Position numbers and translations under genes: made by a program. From NCBI GenBank assembly GCA_034086985.1, contig JAXDZG010000010.1, forward strand, positions 62,001 to 126,000: a stretch of 64,000 nt of DNA, read 5' to 3'. The stretch comes from Phascolarctobacterium_A sp034086985. Its GTDB lineage: Bacteria > Bacillota > Negativicutes > Acidaminococcales > Acidaminococcaceae. Below are positions 63,414-64,000 of the stretch, one piece after another. The stretch's first letter is position 1. Every line of letters begins with the position of its first letter. The notes under the pieces were generated by a model. That model had not been told where the DNA came from and did not search any database. It worked only from the letters and a program-made list of their open reading frames with translations.

Positions 63414-64000
63414 TTAGATGTGCATATAGGCTGACATGATGCAGGCACCGGTGGCGCCATGTTGGGCCAGCTCCTGCCATTGGGAGGGGTCGAAGCGGAT
63501 GCCACCAATGGCGTAGACGGGGATGGGACTTGGGCAAATTATCCTGTCGTGGGCGTGAGATTTTTTGTTGGCTTGAGGTTTTGTTGGTATGAAATGTTCT
63601 GCTATAGTTGGGTTCGTTGGCGTAGTATGTTTTACGGCAACATTATAAATCTGCTGTAAAAACTCTAATCCTCTTGGTGGTACGCCAGCCTTGCAATCAG
63701 TAGGATAAATATGCCCTGCTATGAGGGCCTGAGCGCCCTCTGCAAGAGCTTTTTGCGCTTCCTCCACACTGTGTACGGAGCTGCTGAGATAAAGGTGCTG
63801 ACGGGCCTCTAGCGGCGTCTGAGCCAGCAAGGGTAGGGGAAGGTGCACCTGCGTAACGCCTAGCTCAAGGGCAATTTGCCAATGAGTATGGATAATGAGC
63901 TCGATATCATGTTTTTGGCAAATAGTTTGCACATTCTTAGCCAAGTGTGCATAGGCTTCTGTATCTAAATCCTTAGCCCTGAGGAGCAGCTTGTGGGGCT
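63414..64000 (-). CDS. tenI: TenI/ThiE-family protein, probable thiazole tautomerase (5' end outside window)
   Basis: The frame stays open to the right edge, so the N-terminus is missing; about 194 residues are visible. The start of the visible part (LLLRAKDLDTEAYAHLAKNV) and the HTHWQIALELGVTQVHLP region match the thiamine phosphate synthase/TenI barrel. The motifs SSSVHSVEEA and GHIYPTDCKAG followed by RGLEFLQQI resemble TenI rather than ThiE, whose equivalent motif reads GPxFxTxTK. TenI tautomerises the thiazole phosphate made by ThiG in thiamine synthesis. The end is the usual PVYAIGGI plus GATGACIMSAYM. An insertion of about 33 residues interrupts the fold before PVYAIGGI (63534-63632). 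ThiE cannot be fully excluded without the missing part. The gene converges on alr and shares a bidirectional terminator with it. Confidence 0.82.
   Translation of the reverse strand, partial: PHKLLLRAKDLDTEAYAHLAKNVQTICQKHDIELIIHTHWQIALELGVTQVHLPLPLLAQTPLEARQHLYLSSSVHSVEEAQKALAEGAQALIAGHIYPTDCKAGVPPRGLEFLQQIYNVAVKHTTPTNPTIAEHFIPTKPQANKKSHAHDRIICPSPIPVYAIGGIRFDPSQWQELAQHGATGACIMSAYMHI
63534..63632 (-). other. In-frame insertion of about 33 residues in the TenI-like protein
   Basis: Between FLQQIYNVAV and PIPVYAIGGI, family members normally have only a few residues. Here there is a Pro/Thr/His/Lys-rich stretch (core TPTNPTIAEHFIPTKPQANK), low in typical secondary structure. Confidence 0.6.

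Overview
The window reads as chromosome of an outer-membrane-bearing Firmicute of the class Negativicutes. A gut Phascolarctobacterium- or Acidaminococcus-like organism is my best guess, from protein character only. The reasons are an RND efflux pump and a two-partner-secretion (TPS) outer-membrane transporter (so there is an outer membrane), Gram-positive-style AGGAGG ribosome-binding sites, moderate G+C (which excludes Fusobacterium), and adhesins of the LktA/filamentous-haemagglutinin type known from Fusobacteria and Negativicutes. No rRNA, tRNA, CRISPR array or transposase is visible.

Layout. Positions 1-1464 hold the end of an RND efflux pump operon (permease C-terminus and membrane-fusion protein), closed by a strong terminator. 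Positions 1700-61787 are one large TPS locus. A promoter near 1.7 kb drives a TpsB (FhaC/ShlB-type) transporter, a small YbjN-like protein, an unrecognised 362-residue cytoplasmic protein, and, overlapping that gene by 8 nt, a single uninterrupted 30.9-kb gene for a 10,306-residue exoprotein. Two more TpsA-type genes follow, of 6,011 and 2,374 residues, each with its own promoter and terminator and without its own TpsB. Positions 61984-63295 hold a 47-residue Cys-rich membrane protein and alanine racemase. A TenI-like gene on the minus strand runs off the right edge.

How it fits together. All three exoproteins share an extended signal peptide, an N-terminal TPS/haemagglutination domain, a long beta-helix body and a conserved C-terminal block ending in a GLRIE-type motif. 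The simplest reading is that the one TpsB at 1795 exports all three. The two small cytoplasmic proteins lie between TpsB and the giant exoprotein, the second translationally coupled to it; they are candidates for dedicated chaperone or targeting factors. That role is inference.

The first two exoproteins are colinear paralogues up to about residue 5,100. The larger one then carries about 3,900 extra residues, built around an approximately 85-residue module present 12 times (16 times over the three proteins), with nested duplications. The three TPS promoters share one architecture (TTGYAA, 17 nt, TATAAT), and each is followed by a short stem-loop near the predicted 5' end of the mRNA.
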